This document shows positions 57,150 through 64,000 of a DNA stretch of 64,000 nt, piece by piece. The DNA comes from Parafilimonas terrae (GTDB lineage Bacteria > Bacteroidota > Bacteroidia > Chitinophagales > Chitinophagaceae): the NCBI RefSeq assembly GCF_900115755.1, contig NZ_FOXQ01000016.1:1-64000 (forward strand), given 5' to 3'. Each line of letters opens with the position of its first letter. The first letter of the stretch is position 1. The notes under the pieces are model-generated. The model did not search any database, was not told where the DNA came from, and saw nothing but the letters and a program-made list of their open reading frames with translations. The position numbers were made by a program, and so were the translations under genes.

Positions 57150-58032
57150 TTTCAGTAATTTTTTGTGCGCCTTCAACAGGCCTGGTGATAAATGGATTTA
57201 TTTTGAGATATGCTGTTGCTTCTTCAACACTGCGGAAATAATTTTCGCCGGCAACGCTATTGTTTTTATACCATGAAAAGTTTTCATGTAACCCTGCTAC
57301 TTTTCCCATTATTATTATGGAAGGGCTGTTAAACTGAATGGGTTCTGCGGGAAAAGATTGCAACGTAAATGCATGCACACGCTGGTTAGGCGTTGTAGCC
57401 TGTTCAATCACAAGAAAAGGTATTGATTTATCAGCGCCTGCATTAATAAGCTGTTCAATTATTGAAGCAAGATTGTTACTGCTCATATAAAAAACAAGCG
57501 TTTCTTTAAATGCTGCCAATTGCTTCCAGCTTTCTTTATCAATAATACTGTTATTAAAATGTGTTAGCAATTTCACGCCGCTGGCAAAACCTCTTGCCGT
57601 TAAAGGCACGCCTGTAAAAGCAGATGCGCCTGATGCGGCTGTAATACCGGGAACAATTTCATAAGCTATGTTATTGTAAGCAAGTGTTTGTAATTCATCA
57701 TAAACATTGGAGAAGAAAGCAATATCGCCGCCTTTCAGCCTTACCACTTTTTCATACAGGTTAGCAAACTGAACAAGCAGTTTATTTATGTCTGACTGTT
57801 TGTATGATTTCTCATTGCCGCCCTGTTTACCCACATCAATAATAATCGCATTGGGATTGGCATAGCGCCCGATGATTTCATCGCCGGCAAGCCTGTCTGT
57901 AATAATTACTTCAGCCTGTGCCAGCAGGTTAGCGCCCTTAACAGTAATAAGGTCGGGATTGCCTGGTCCCGAACCGATAAAATAAATTTTACCGGTATTT
58001 GCGCTTTGTGCTTCTGTTGGTGCATTGCTCAT
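57139..58032 (-). CDS. cobA: Uroporphyrinogen-III C-methyltransferase
   Basis: A 297-residue SAM-dependent methyltransferase that turns uroporphyrinogen III into precorrin-2, the first step toward siroheme. Motifs are YFIGSGPGNPDLITVKGA (about 17-34), VVRLKGGDIAFFSNVYDEL (about 95-113) and the loop GITAASGASAFTGVPLTARG. It is the first structural gene of the operon and lies 34 bp beyond the attenuator hairpin. With met8 at the other end of the operon it gives the cofactor for CysI. Confidence 0.93.
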   Translation of the reverse strand: MSNAPTEAQSANTGKIYFIGSGPGNPDLITVKGANLLAQAEVIITDRLAGDEIIGRYANPNAIIIDVGKQGGNEKSYKQSDINKLLVQFANLYEKVVRLKGGDIAFFSNVYDELQTLAYNNIAYEIVPGITAASGASAFTGVPLTARGFASGVKLLTHFNNSIIDKESWKQLAAFKETLVFYMSSNNLASIIEQLINAGADKSIPFLVIEQATTPNQRVHAFTLQSFPAEPIQFNSPSIIIMGKVAGLHENFSWYKNNSVAGENYFRSVEEATAYLKINPFITRPVEGAQKITENVD

Positions 58033-58065
58033 TTTGCTGTTGTTGATAATAGTGTATTAAAACAA

Positions 58066-58092
58066 AAAGCCTTCTCTTGTGGAGAAGGCTTT
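58066..58092 (-). terminator. Attenuator terminator upstream of cobA
   Basis: Read on the minus strand, AAAGCCTTCTC and GAGAAGGCTTT form a perfect 11-bp stem with a CACAA loop, followed by TTGTTTTAAT. It lies between the Cys-rich leader peptide and cobA, in the direction of transcription. Its 5' arm can alternatively pair with GGGGAAGG at 58139-58146 (8 bp with one G-U). A short inner helix, UUGCG (58126-58130) with CGCAA (58103-58107), could stabilise the alternative fold. Confidence 0.8.
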
Positions 58093-58121
58093 ATATAATT
58101 TCTTGCGTTTTTTATTTTGAA

Positions 58122-58193
58122 TTATCGCAATACAAGTTCCTTCCCCGTAGAGATGTAACACATACAACAACACAGTGAAGAAGGATTAAACAT
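58122..58193 (-). CDS. Cys-rich leader peptide of the sulfite-reduction operon
   Basis: A 23-codon frame starting ATG at 58193 and ending TAA at 58122-58124. It begins MFNPSSLCCCMCYIS, giving four Cys codons (all TGT) in five positions. It starts 17 bp after a TAnnTTTG box and ends 29 bp before the terminator stem. A ribosome waiting at the Cys codons would leave GGGGAAGG (codons about 16-18) free to block the terminator. A ribosome reaching the stop would cover it. This is the classical design of amino-acid attenuation, here for cysteine. No translation evidence is available. Confidence 0.7.
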   Translation of the reverse strand: MFNPSSLCCCMCYISTGKELVLR

Positions 58194-58210
58194 TTGCTTG
58201 CTTTGAGCGG

Positions 58211-58243
58211 CAAATATAAAATGCTGATAATAAAAAAATGAAA
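58211..58243 (-). promoter_or_regulatory. Promoter of the cobA-cysJI-met8 operon
   Basis: On the minus strand TATATTTG (58211-58218) matches the -7 box TAnnTTTG, with TTTC (58240-58243) 21 bp upstream as a one-mismatch -33 box. Transcription would start near 58204, about 11 nt before the leader ATG. The 12-bp inverted repeats AAACATTTGCTT (58188-58199) and AAGCAAATGTTT (58284-58295) flank it and might bind a regulator. Confidence 0.55.
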
Positions 58244-58299
58244 TTTTTTTTAGTGATTTAAAAAATAAATGATCGCTATAACAAAGCAAATGTTTGTTA

Positions 58300-58410
58300 G
58301 TACGCGTGGTTAGTTGGTTAAGTTGAACGCTTGAAAGTTAAAAGATAAGAAACAGGTATTGGGAATCTGGAATAAACTCGTGAACTTGTGAGCCTGTAAA
58401 TTTTATTAAG
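58300..58410. repeat. Degenerate 'gtgaac' intergenic element
   Basis: Low-complexity stretch with GTTAGTTGGTTAAGTTG, TTGAAAGTT and CTCGTGAACTTGTGAGCCTG. It aligns loosely with the reverse complement of 17140-17250. It contains no supportable reading frame. Confidence 0.4.
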
Positions 58411-58431
58411 CTATATCATTATTTAATTACT

Positions 58432-58953
58432 ATGAGCCAGGAAAAATTACCCGAAGTTTGGTTAAGAGGCCCGCTGCCCTCCATACCACCATTGTTGCAA
58501 CCTGTAGCACATGCACTCTTGCAGGCCGCTGAAGAAATAAATGCAATCCTGCTTGATTTTAATGAGGACCTATTATGGAAAAGGCCAGCAATGCTTGCTT
58601 CTGCTGGTTTTCATTTGCAGCATATTGCCGGCGTTCAGGACAGGCTGTTTACTTACGCAAAAGGCGAAGCATTAAGCGAATCGCAACTTGCTTATTTAAA
58701 AAGTGAGGGCAAAGAAAACGAAACTATCACGTTGGCATTTTTGCTGGAACATTTACATCAGCAAACAGAAAAGTCAATTGAACAATTAAAACAAACAGAT
58801 GAAAGCACGTTAACTGAAATAAGGTATGTAGGCCGCAAACAAATACCTTCCACTGTAATGGGTTTATTGTTTCATTCGGCTGAACACACTATGCGGCATA
58901 CCGGCCAGTTATTAGTTACTATAAAAGTTTTGCAGACTTTAAAATTTGATTAA
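58432..58953 (+). CDS. DinB family protein
   Basis: A 173-residue four-helix protein of the DinB/YfiT-like superfamily. Metal-binding His residues are seen in SAGFHLQHIAGVQDR (about 57-71) and in FHSAEHTMRHTGQLL (about 146-160). Members act as metal-dependent thiol transferases or have unknown roles. It is 26 bp upstream of murI and may be co-transcribed with it. Confidence 0.85.
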   Translation: MSQEKLPEVWLRGPLPSIPPLLQPVAHALLQAAEEINAILLDFNEDLLWKRPAMLASAGFHLQHIAGVQDRLFTYAKGEALSESQLAYLKSEGKENETITLAFLLEHLHQQTEKSIEQLKQTDESTLTEIRYVGRKQIPSTVMGLLFHSAEHTMRHTGQLLVTIKVLQTLKFD

Positions 58954-58979
58954 TCGTCAGGCATTTATTTTTGAATTAT

Positions 58980-59798
58980 ATGCAAGCTCCAATTGGTGTT
59001 TTTGATTCGGGTTATGGCGGCCTTACAGTGTTGAAAGAATTTACAAAACATTTACCTCAATATGATTATATCTATCTTGGCGATAATGGCCGGGCGCCTT
59101 ATGGCAACCGTTCTTTTGAAACCGTATATCAATATACATTGCAATGCGTAAGCTGGCTGTTTAAACAAAACTGCCCGTTAATTATACTGGCTTGTAATAC
59201 TGCATCTGCAAAAGCTTTGCGCACCATACAGCAAAACGATTTAGATAAAAAGTTTCCGGGTAAAAAAATATTAGGTGTAATAAGACCGACAACAGAAATA
59301 ATTGGTAATTATTCTAAGACGAACCATGTGGGCATAATGGCAACGAGCGGTACGGTGCAATCGCAATCTTATCTTATAGAGATAAATAAATTTTTTCCCC
59401 GGGTAAAAGTTGTGCAACAAGCCTGCCCTATGCTTGTACCGCTGATTGAGAATAATGAATTTGAAAATGAAGCAGCGGATTATTTCATTCAGAAATATAT
59501 CAATGATTTATTGAAACAAGATGAAAAGATTGATACAATATTGCTGGCCTGCACACATTATCCATTAATAAAAAAAAAGATAGAAAAGTTTTTGCCCAAA
59601 GGCGTTAATGTAATTGCGCAAGCTGAACTTGTTGCAGCAAGCCTTAAAGATTACCTGCTTCGTCATGCTGAAATAGAAACGCAGCTTTCAAAAAATAAAA
59701 CCATTCAATTTTATACAACAGATTCCTCAGAAGATTTTAATAATCACGCCAGCATTTTCTACAGGAAGAAAGTAATATCTAAACAAATAAGCCTGTAA
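58980..59798 (+). CDS. murI: Glutamate racemase
   Basis: The enzyme has 272 residues from ATG at 58980 (MQAPIGVFDSGYGGLTVLKE); an in-frame TTG at 58971 is less likely. It makes D-glutamate for peptidoglycan. The two catalytic Cys residues are in ILACNTASAKAL (about 70-81) and LLACTHYPLI (about 188-197). Length and fold blocks are normal. Confidence 0.95.
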   Translation: MQAPIGVFDSGYGGLTVLKEFTKHLPQYDYIYLGDNGRAPYGNRSFETVYQYTLQCVSWLFKQNCPLIILACNTASAKALRTIQQNDLDKKFPGKKILGVIRPTTEIIGNYSKTNHVGIMATSGTVQSQSYLIEINKFFPRVKVVQQACPMLVPLIENNEFENEAADYFIQKYINDLLKQDEKIDTILLACTHYPLIKKKIEKFLPKGVNVIAQAELVAASLKDYLLRHAEIETQLSKNKTIQFYTTDSSEDFNNHASIFYRKKVISKQISL

Positions 59799-59815
59799 AT
59801 ATTATAAATAAAAAA

Positions 59816-59838
59816 GTCCGTTCGCTAAGCGAACGGAC
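59816..59838 (-). terminator. Terminator for the small Cys-rich genes
   Basis: GTCCGTTCGC (59816-59825) and GCGAACGGAC (59829-59838) form a perfect 10-bp stem with a TAA loop. A T-run (TTTTTTATTTATAAT) follows only on the minus strand, so it ends the minus-strand transcript rather than murI. Confidence 0.8.
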
Positions 59839-59858
59839 CGTTACATCAACCTGTAAAC

Positions 59859-60002
59859 TTATTTGGTTGAACAACAAGCACTGCCGGGATGGCAACAAGC
59901 GCTGCCATCACAACAAGACGCGCTTTTTGGTTTATTACCTGCCTGTGCAATGCTAACAAACGCAATAAGCGTTGTTGCTGCTGCAACAATTATTTTCTTC
60001 AT
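59859..60002 (-). CDS. 47-residue exported protein with three CC pairs
   Basis: A short gene from ATG at 60002 to TAA at 59859. Residues 1-21 form a signal peptide (KKIIVAAATTLIAFVSIAQA). The mature part is about 26 residues and reads GNKPKSA followed by SCCDGSACCHPGSACCSTK, with three CC pairs separated by similar spacers and one His. The spacing suggests metal binding, perhaps copper, or disulfide packing in the periplasm. A terminator follows the stop, and another Cys-rich exported gene lies 41 bp upstream, so this looks like a real two-gene operon. No family is recognised. Confidence 0.65.
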   Translation of the reverse strand: MKKIIVAAATTLIAFVSIAQAGNKPKSASCCDGSACCHPGSACCSTK

Positions 60003-60043
60003 AATTATAATTTTATACGTTTAAAAATGTTTTGTCCATTTAA

Positions 60044-60361
60044 TTAAAGCATAAAATAATTTGGCGGTTTCCAGCAGGCCAGCAAGCAACCTTCTGCAAT
60101 ATCCTGCATAGTAAACTCAAAAGACTTACTGGTTATTGGCTGGCTTAAATCAGTTATTTCAATTGTTTTTTTAGGAATGTATTGACAATATATGCAACTA
60201 AAAAAGGGGTTACAGATACCTGTACATGGATTGTTAGTATTATGTGGCTTTTTGCTGCAGCAATCTTTAACGCAAATGCTATCCTTGTTCGTTTTAGCAA
60301 ATAAGGGTTCTGCTAAAAAGAATAACATCAGCAGCAATATAAAGGCGCTAAAAATTTTCAT
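60044..60361 (-). CDS. Small Cys-rich exported protein (DUF6660-like?)
   Basis: The protein has 105 residues with a signal peptide (about 1-22, LLLMLFFLAEPLFA). The mature part has nine Cys, in groups CVKDCC, CTGIC, CIYC and GCLLAC, spread among polar residues. Size and pattern resemble small Bacteroidota proteins found near metal-efflux genes (DUF6660-type), but no efflux gene is adjacent and the match is from memory. It is encoded 41 bp upstream of the 47-residue CC protein. Confidence 0.6.
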   Translation of the reverse strand: MKIFSAFILLLMLFFLAEPLFAKTNKDSICVKDCCSKKPHNTNNPCTGICNPFFSCIYCQYIPKKTIEITDLSQPITSKSFEFTMQDIAEGCLLACWKPPNYFML

Positions 60362-60463
60362 TAATCTTCTAAAGGTCGCAACTTAAATTTAATTGCTATC
60401 ATTTTTAACATACTAAAGATGATACAGTATCAAAGTATATTAAAATAAAAACGGCGGCTGTAA

Positions 60464-61321
60464 TTAATTTGTTGCCACTTCTTTTTCCCAGCCTGTTTCT
60501 TTCAGCGCCGGGTCTTTTTCTTTCTTTAAAAAATCTCCCTGCAATGATGCGCTTCCTGCATTATCATTCATTAATGCATCATCGGGTAAAATTTTTACAG
60601 GTTCTTTCCATGAAGTGCTTTCATCGTTATAGGCAGGATTAGATAAGGAATTATAACAGGAAATTAAACTCCATCTTGGCTTATCGCTTGTATTGGCCTC
60701 AGAACGATGTAAAATATTGCTATGAAAAAACAATGCATCGCCCGGCTCTAATTCCACGTAAACATGCTCCATTGTTTTAAGTGCATTATTTACCATCGTC
60801 ATATCAGCGCCAACCTGTTCACCGGCAAACCCGTGGTTCACCCTGCCCATTTTGTGCGAACCTTTTATTACCTGCAAACAACCATTGGCTTTGTTGGCTT
60901 CTGTTAAAGCAATCATCACGCTCACCAACTGGTCCGGAAACAGAAATTGATTTTTATACCAGTAGCCATAATCCTGGTGCCATTCCCATGCCCCGCCAAC
61001 CTTCGGTTCTTTCTGCATCAGCTTTGTATGAAAGTGGCAAACAGGCGCAGTGCTGTCTAACAATTTTGCAGCGGAATACACCATACGTTCGCTACGCAAC
61101 ATGCAGCTATACACATCATCGCCGGGCGTAAACCATAAAGTAAGTTTTGTTTTCTTACCCGTTTGATCGTTCAGGTCAAGTGCATTATTTTTTACTACAT
61201 TGTCGCTAACAGCAATGCCATACAGTTTATCAATTTCAGGTTTTGAAAAAAAGCTCTTTACAATCACATAACCATCGCGGTTAAAAGTATTTACTTCTGT
61301 ATCATTAAGAATATGTGCCAT
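60464..61321 (-). CDS. Phytanoyl-CoA dioxygenase family protein
   Basis: A 285-residue Fe(II)/2-oxoglutarate-dependent oxygenase. ATG at 61321 (MAHILNDTEVNTFNRDGYVI) is clearly the true start; the longer frame would add a hydrophobic tail overlapping the next promoter. The iron ligands are His and Asp in WHQDYGYW (about 134-141) and a distal His in FFHSNILHRSEANTS, followed by the 2-oxoglutarate-binding Arg in KPRWSLISCYN. The substrate is unknown. It is transcribed away from the helicase gene. Confidence 0.88.
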   Translation of the reverse strand: MAHILNDTEVNTFNRDGYVIVKSFFSKPEIDKLYGIAVSDNVVKNNALDLNDQTGKKTKLTLWFTPGDDVYSCMLRSERMVYSAAKLLDSTAPVCHFHTKLMQKEPKVGGAWEWHQDYGYWYKNQFLFPDQLVSVMIALTEANKANGCLQVIKGSHKMGRVNHGFAGEQVGADMTMVNNALKTMEHVYVELEPGDALFFHSNILHRSEANTSDKPRWSLISCYNSLSNPAYNDESTSWKEPVKILPDDALMNDNAGSASLQGDFLKKEKDPALKETGWEKEVATN

Positions 61322-61516
61322 AACAATCGTTTTAAAGTTTGAAGATAAAATTATTGATACATAAATGAGTGTTAAGACTGGGATAGCGATTATTGCTATA
61401 AAAATAATACATTCGTTATTCATCATTCAATGTGGTTACTTAAGGCTATTCACGAATGCGCAGGTTTCATTTGTGCATCTCTGGCCTATAAATATTTTCA
61501 CCACTCACAATTCATT

Positions 61517-61524
61517 TACCTTTG
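61517..61524 (+). promoter_or_regulatory. Candidate -7 box for helicase (TACCTTTG)
   Basis: TACCTTTG fits TAnnTTTG and lies 14 bp before the ATG at 61539, leaving a leader of only a few nucleotides. A -33 box is not clear. Confidence 0.45.
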
Positions 61525-61538
61525 CGCAAATTTTTAAG

Positions 61539-63206
61539 ATGGCAAGTTTTGAAGAATTAGGATTGAACGAGCATTTGCTCGCATCAATAACAGAATTAGG
61601 ATTTGAAAACCCTACACCCATACAGGAAAAAGCAATACCGGTTTTATTAAGCGGTACAAAAGATTTTATAGGCCTTGCTCAAACCGGCACCGGTAAAACG
61701 GCTGCGTTCGGCCTGCCCTTGCTGCAGTTAGTTGCTGTGGCCGATAAATATCCGCAGGCATTAATTGTTTGCCCCACAAGGGAATTATGCATACAGATTG
61801 TAAACGAAATAGAATTATTTAAAAAGCGGGTTCGCGGCATGCATGTGGTGGCAGTATATGGCGGTGCAAGCATTGGCATGCAGATAAAAGATATTAAAAA
61901 AGGCGTGCAGCTTGTGGTGGCAACGCCTGGCCGTTTGATTGATTTGATTGAACGCAAAGCCATCAACCTCGAACAAATAAAATATGTGGTATTGGATGAA
62001 GCAGATGAAATGCTGAACATGGGTTTCCAGGACGATATAGAATTTATTTTGCAGAATACGCCAAACCGTGAAGCCACCTGGTTATTCAGTGCAACCATGC
62101 CACCCGAAATAAGAAAAGTAAGCCGCCGTTACATGAACGAACCTTTTGAAGTAACGGTTGGTAAAGCCAATACCGGTAATAAAAACATCGATCACCAGTA
62201 TTTTGTAACGTCTGCGCAAAACCGGTATGAAACATTAAAGCGCCTGATTGATTTTAATCCCGGTATTTATGGTTTGATATTCACCCGCACTAAAGCCGAT
62301 GCACAGGAAATAGCAGAAAAGCTTACCCGGGAAGGTTATGATATTGATGCGTTGCATGGCGATTTAACACAGGGACAGCGTGATAAAGTGATGGGGCAGT
62401 TTCGTGATAAAAGTTTACAGTTATTGATAGCAACAGATGTTGCAGCGCGTGGTATTGATGTACAGGGCATAACGCATGTTATCAATTATGAACTGCCCGA
62501 TGATGTTGAAGTTTATACGCACCGCAGTGGAAGAACAGGCCGTGCAGGCAATACCGGTATCAGCATGAGCATTGTGCATACGCGTGAGATGTACCGCTTA
62601 AAGCAAATTGAAAAAATCGTGCAGCAGCCGTTTCACCGTTTGGAAATTCCATCGGGCAAAGATGTTTGCCGCAAGCAGTTTTTCTTCTTTATGGATAAAT
62701 TGTTGCAGGCTGATATAAGCCACGGCGATTATGAAACGTATGTGCCCATGCTTGCTGAGAAATTTTCGGATGTAAGCAAAGAAGAAGTGCTGAAAAGAGT
62801 AGCGGCGCTGGAGTTTGACCGTTTTCTGAAATATTATGAAAATGCCGAAGATTTAAATATGCGCCAGCCAGCAAGAGAACCTGGCGGGGCAAGGGGTGCA
62901 AGAGGAAGTGAAAGGCGCGATGACAGGGGTAAAGGCAGAAACCGCCAGGAAAATTATGGCAACGGTAATTATACAAGGTTGTTTGTAAACCTTGGTACAA
63001 AAGATGGTTTTTATAAAGCAAGTTTTCTGCAGTTTATTCTTGATATGAGCGACCTGCGTAAGGATGTACTTGGCAAAATTGATATGCGTGAAATGAATAG
63101 CTGGGTTGAAGTTGACAGCAAGGCAGCCAAACAAATGATGCGCTCTTTAGATGGTAAAAATTATAAAGGCAGAAGGATAAGAATGAATGAAGCAAACAGC
63201 AGGTAA
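61539..63206 (+). CDS. DEAD-box RNA helicase with DbpA-like RNA-binding domain
   Basis: A 555-residue ATP-dependent RNA helicase from ATG at 61539 (MASFEELGLNEHLLASITEL). Motifs in order: Q motif FENPTPIQEKA, I AQTGTGKT, Ia PTRELC, Ib TPGRLID, II DEAD, III SAT, IV GLIFTRTK, V ATDVAARGIDV and VI HRSGRTGRAG. A low-complexity RG-rich stretch (about 440-480, GGARGARGSERRDDRGKG) precedes a C-terminal RRM-like domain (RLFVNLGTKDGFYKASFLQF). This layout matches DeaD/CsdA-type helicases in ribosome assembly or cold response. Confidence 0.94.
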   Translation: MASFEELGLNEHLLASITELGFENPTPIQEKAIPVLLSGTKDFIGLAQTGTGKTAAFGLPLLQLVAVADKYPQALIVCPTRELCIQIVNEIELFKKRVRGMHVVAVYGGASIGMQIKDIKKGVQLVVATPGRLIDLIERKAINLEQIKYVVLDEADEMLNMGFQDDIEFILQNTPNREATWLFSATMPPEIRKVSRRYMNEPFEVTVGKANTGNKNIDHQYFVTSAQNRYETLKRLIDFNPGIYGLIFTRTKADAQEIAEKLTREGYDIDALHGDLTQGQRDKVMGQFRDKSLQLLIATDVAARGIDVQGITHVINYELPDDVEVYTHRSGRTGRAGNTGISMSIVHTREMYRLKQIEKIVQQPFHRLEIPSGKDVCRKQFFFFMDKLLQADISHGDYETYVPMLAEKFSDVSKEEVLKRVAALEFDRFLKYYENAEDLNMRQPAREPGGARGARGSERRDDRGKGRNRQENYGNGNYTRLFVNLGTKDGFYKASFLQFILDMSDLRKDVLGKIDMREMNSWVEVDSKAAKQMMRSLDGKNYKGRRIRMNEANSR

Positions 63207-63221
63207 GCTGCTTTGCCTTTT

Positions 63222-63692
63222 TTATAGCAGCGTTTGCTCACCGTAAAATAATTTCCCGTTTACAATTTTTGCAGGCTGTGTATAGGTATGTTCTGTTGCT
63301 TTATTCACTTCCATAATGTGATGCACCAGCCACCCGTTCAGCTTTAAGTAATCTGATACCATAGAACGGTGGCAACTCCACCAGACCGCTTCCGAGCACA
63401 TATAGGCAGTACGTTGTTTTATGGCCATCGCCTCCAGTAGATCAATACCTTTTTTAAAATCATCTGTCTCCATATAATCTGCATAACCCCTGAAAGCAGG
63501 ATGCCGCCAGCCTGTATTTTTTGAGTCTTTATGCACCGGCCTTCTGCCGCCGAGTAATTTTAAATGCACATAAGCTATTCCGCTTCCAGGCATTGATTCT
63601 TCAAGGTTTTCTTTGTTGAATTGCGGTACGCGCCTTGAGCCGGGAAAGCTGCGTATATCGGCAAGCAATTCTATGTTAAACGATTGCAGCAT
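63222..63692 (-). CDS. DUF488 family protein, start codon uncertain
   Basis: From ATG at 63692 the protein has 156 residues and shows DUF488 features: LLADIRSFPGSRRVPQFNKE near the start, YVHLKLLGGRRP and the Cys-containing AYMCSEAVWWSCHRSMVSDY. The same frame continues upstream of this ATG and encodes IWTIGHSTRTLEHFVE, the conserved N-terminus of the family, but there is no ATG, GTG or TTG before the stop at 63771-63773. Either an ATA codon (63756-63758 or 63738-63740) is used, or the original start has been lost. Its role is unknown. Confidence 0.85.
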   Translation of the reverse strand: MLQSFNIELLADIRSFPGSRRVPQFNKENLEESMPGSGIAYVHLKLLGGRRPVHKDSKNTGWRHPAFRGYADYMETDDFKKGIDLLEAMAIKQRTAYMCSEAVWWSCHRSMVSDYLKLNGWLVHHIMEVNKATEHTYTQPAKIVNGKLFYGEQTLL

Positions 63693-63852
63693 CTCAACAA
63701 AATGTTCCAGCGTTCTCGTGGAATGCCCGATTGTCCATATTTCTTTATTATGTTTTATACGGCTGTTTTTTTATTTAAACTGATGCTTTTAACTGGCATA
63801 AAAACGACTAACAAAAGAACAATATTGCTACATTTATTGAACCAAAGTTATT

Positions 63853-64000
63853 ATGCCCTTCTACCAAAACATAAATGCCCATACCGTTAATGGCAAACGC
63901 ACCATTGAAAGGTTGCTTAAGTTACGTATAAAACTCGATAACGAAATACCGCAGAAGCATCTTGAAAAAAACCTGCTTATTGCATCGTGGAATATACGTG
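63853..64000 (+). CDS. Endonuclease/exonuclease/phosphatase family protein, 5' part only
   Basis: The window ends within this gene. From ATG at 63853 it encodes MPFYQNINAHTVNGKRTIER and later NLLIASWNIR, the typical first beta-strand with the metal-binding Asn of the endonuclease/exonuclease/phosphatase fold. About 49 residues are visible. No signal peptide is seen, and the helical N-terminal region before the domain fits the bacterial group with a short extension. The substrate cannot be judged. Confidence 0.65.
   Translation, partial: MPFYQNINAHTVNGKRTIERLLKLRIKLDNEIPQKHLEKNLLIASWNIR

Noticed and set aside
63207-63235. Bidirectional terminator between helicase and DUF488 genes
   Set aside because: CTGCT and AGCAG could form a 5-bp stem around a T-run, which is too weak to call.

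Overview
The window is a stretch of a Bacteroidota chromosome, most likely a member of the Chitinophagaceae or a close relative. Signs of this are tandem SusC/SusD nutrient-uptake pairs, many short-signal lipoproteins, DUF1735/DUF3078/DUF3467 proteins, futalosine-type menaquinone synthesis (mqnC), a Wzi/RemB-like barrel pair, leaderless or short-leader promoters with the phylum's -7 box TAnnTTTG, and the absence of clear Shine-Dalgarno sites. I saw no rRNA, tRNA, CRISPR array or intact insertion sequence.

Layout. 1-1.3 kb: a short lipoprotein gene, an inverted-repeat element and a broken Y1 (REP-associated) transposase remnant. 1.3-13.3 kb: two SusC/SusD pairs with two DUF1735-type surface lipoproteins (outer-membrane nutrient capture). 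13.3-17.1 kb: DUF3467, a VWA protein and a MoxR-type AAA ATPase, the last two separated by three copies of a hairpin repeat and a GxxExxY nuclease-fold gene. 17.2-28.9 kb: M16 peptidase, aspartyl protease with PDZ, mqnC, aldehyde dehydrogenase, a 42/126-bp hierarchical tandem repeat, YqgE, an orphan histidine kinase, a persulfide dioxygenase-rhodanese with an ArsR regulator, tsaB, a degenerate 3-hydroxyacyl-CoA dehydrogenase-like gene and ridA. 28.9-35.7 kb: aldose epimerase, GH130, a CBM48-like protein, DUF1080, an SGNH-like lipoprotein, then rnc-fabF-acpP. 36.3-42.9 kb: envelope and exopolysaccharide genes. 43.2-45.7 kb: Gfo/Idh/MocA oxidoreductase and a second DUF1080 hydrolase, probably 3-keto-sugar chemistry. 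46-52 kb: recX and a split methionine synthase (metH as two genes) with a DUF1016 nuclease gene wedged exactly between the halves. 53-58.2 kb: the sulfite-reduction operon cobA-cysJ-cysI-met8. 58.4-64 kb: DinB, murI, two small Cys-rich exported proteins, a PhyH dioxygenase, a DEAD-box helicase, DUF488 and the start of an endonuclease/phosphatase-fold gene.

The most interesting signal is upstream of the sulfite-reduction operon. A Bacteroidota-type promoter (58211-58243, minus strand) is followed by a 23-codon reading frame containing CCCMC, then a candidate antiterminator, then an 11-bp intrinsic terminator with a U-tract, and then cobA. This is the full layout of a ribosome-mediated attenuator that would read cysteine supply and control siroheme and sulfite reductase synthesis. 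Other items worth attention are the nuclease gene inside split metH with two in-frame palindromes, the hairpin repeats around the GxxExxY gene, the 126-bp tandem repeat, and a 47-residue exported protein with three CC pairs.
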